NCBI GenBank assembly: GCA_963921335.3
Contig: CAWUFC020000002.1
Location: 682,001 to 746,000, forward strand
DNA from: CAWUFC02 sp963921335
GTDB lineage: Bacteria > Pseudomonadota > Gammaproteobacteria > Pseudomonadales > Halieaceae
Reading direction: 5' to 3'
Length of the DNA: 64,000 bases
Within the stretch, counting starts at the first letter, position 1. Each line of letters starts with the position of its first letter. Position numbers and translations under genes: made by a program. The notes beneath the pieces are model-generated. The model was not told the origin of the DNA, searched no databases, and was given only the letters and a program-made list of their open reading frames with translations. Positions 63,493-64,000 of this stretch are shown here, one piece after another.

Positions 63493-64000
63493 ATGCTGGG
63501 AATGTCATACATCGCTAAACGCTGTTTCCTTATTCTTGCGATCGCCTGCTTTGCGCAGCCACTGATCGCAGGCGGCGATGGTTCACTTCCCAATGTTCTT
63601 GTGATTTTGGCTGACGACCTCGGCGTCAACGATGTCAGTAGCTATGGCGGCACCAATGCCAATACACCATCGATTGATGAGATAGCCGGGAAGGGAATGC
63701 GCTTTACTCGGTTTTACGCAGAGCTCGTTTGTTCTCCTGCACGTGCCGCGTTACTTACTGGCATGTCTCCGGCTGCGTTGGGCTTTCAGCCCAACGGGCG
63801 AGGAATATCACCTGAGCGCACCACGTTGCCGCGCGCACTGAAAGCCAAGGGCTATCTCACCCATCATATTGGCAAATGGCACGTGGGCAATCTCGATGCA
63901 CTGGCGCGCCCATTTGCCCAGGGGTTCGATAGCACACTCTCTTTTGACAACCAATGGCGGCTTTCTGGGAAATCAGACGATAACGGCGACATCATTCCTA
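63493..64000 (+). CDS. Type I sulfatase (N-terminal part, runs off right edge)
   Basis: The first 169 codons of an arylsulfatase-family enzyme. A signal peptide (RCFLILAIACFAQPLIAGG) directs export. The metal-binding VLVILADDLGVNDVSSYGG follows, and the formylglycine motif is CSPAR in ELVCSPARAALLTGMSP; the Cys is converted to formylglycine in active sulfatases. GKWHVGN near the end is another active-site segment. ATGs at 63493 and 63502 are in frame and both weakly preceded by G-rich sequence. The substrate is unknown; marine bacteria use such enzymes on sulfated polysaccharides or sterol sulfates. Confidence 0.92.
   Translation, partial: MLGMSYIAKRCFLILAIACFAQPLIAGGDGSLPNVLVILADDLGVNDVSSYGGTNANTPSIDEIAGKGMRFTRFYAELVCSPARAALLTGMSPAALGFQPNGRGISPERTTLPRALKAKGYLTHHIGKWHVGNLDALARPFAQGFDSTLSFDNQWRLSGKSDDNGDIIP

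Noticed and set aside
63437..63565. A small frame starting MSDHTYEALVEYANRP ahead of the sulfatase
   Set aside because: It overlaps the sulfatase signal peptide in another frame and has no good ribosome-binding site or homologue that I know.

Overview
The window looks like a chromosomal segment of a Gammaproteobacterium, probably a marine lipid- or steroid-degrading lineage of the Cellvibrionales type. Evidence for the class is the set of GreB, UspE-like, YbfF-like, DUF1244 and TonB/BtuB genes. The lineage guess is inference from the many acyl-CoA, MaoC, SDR, P450, Baeyer-Villiger and FadL-type genes. I see no tRNA, rRNA, insertion sequence, phage or CRISPR array. Gene density is high and no gene-free stretch exceeds about 290 bases.

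Layout. (1) 1-6307, minus strand: a tight operon of at least eight genes (P450, 2Fe-2S ferredoxin, TIM-barrel protein, unknown protein, ferredoxin reductase, PanB-like enzyme, HAT-like alpha/beta hydrolase, SDR), divergent from an AraC regulator at 6429. Two perfect 14-bp direct repeats 21 bp apart lie between them. (2) 7491-9772: a pentein-like enzyme facing away from a second, frameshifted AraC gene. (3) 9794-17137: GreB, SDR, serine hydrolase, UDG-like protein, YbfF-like esterase, GcvP and a GDT1-type transporter. (4) 17410-24883: one giant repeat-rich surface protein gene (about 2490 residues) broken by two homopolymer indels. (5) 24979-28145: a phosphoesterase lipoprotein, a thioredoxin-fold gene with an in-frame UGA at the first residue of a CxxC-type motif followed by a SECIS-like hairpin (a probable selenoprotein), a lipoprotein and an amber-interrupted MBL-fold gene.

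(6) 29130-38262: a cobalamin riboswitch followed by a nine-gene B12 uptake and salvage operon (btuB, cobO, cobQ, btuC, btuD, cobU/cobP, cobT, cobS, btuF), mostly coupled by ATGA overlaps. (7) 38308-43894: DUF1244, LuxR-type regulator, SDR, polytopic membrane protein, UspE-like protein and a luciferase-like oxidoreductase. (8) 44031-50057: MaoC, thiolase, SDR, membrane protein, then an acyl-CoA dehydrogenase/APH-type kinase pair. (9) 50280-55261, minus: ion channel, FadL-type porin, Tat-exported DUF1214 protein and a Baeyer-Villiger-type monooxygenase. (10) 55319-63366: a bile-acid:sodium symporter homologue, then Ltp2-like aldolase, DUF35 protein, two acyl-CoA dehydrogenases, TetR, a second APH kinase and two MaoC-type hydratase subunits. 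This set resembles the mycobacterial igr steroid side-chain module. A sulfatase runs off the right edge.

Four genes (at 568, 9575, 22402 and 23544) are broken by single-base changes in homopolymer runs, a pattern that points to sequencing error more than to decay. A dispersed set of intergenic palindromes built on GGGGTC...GACCCC, plus two long hairpins with near-identical 22-nt loops but unrelated stems, form an unexplained repeat layer.
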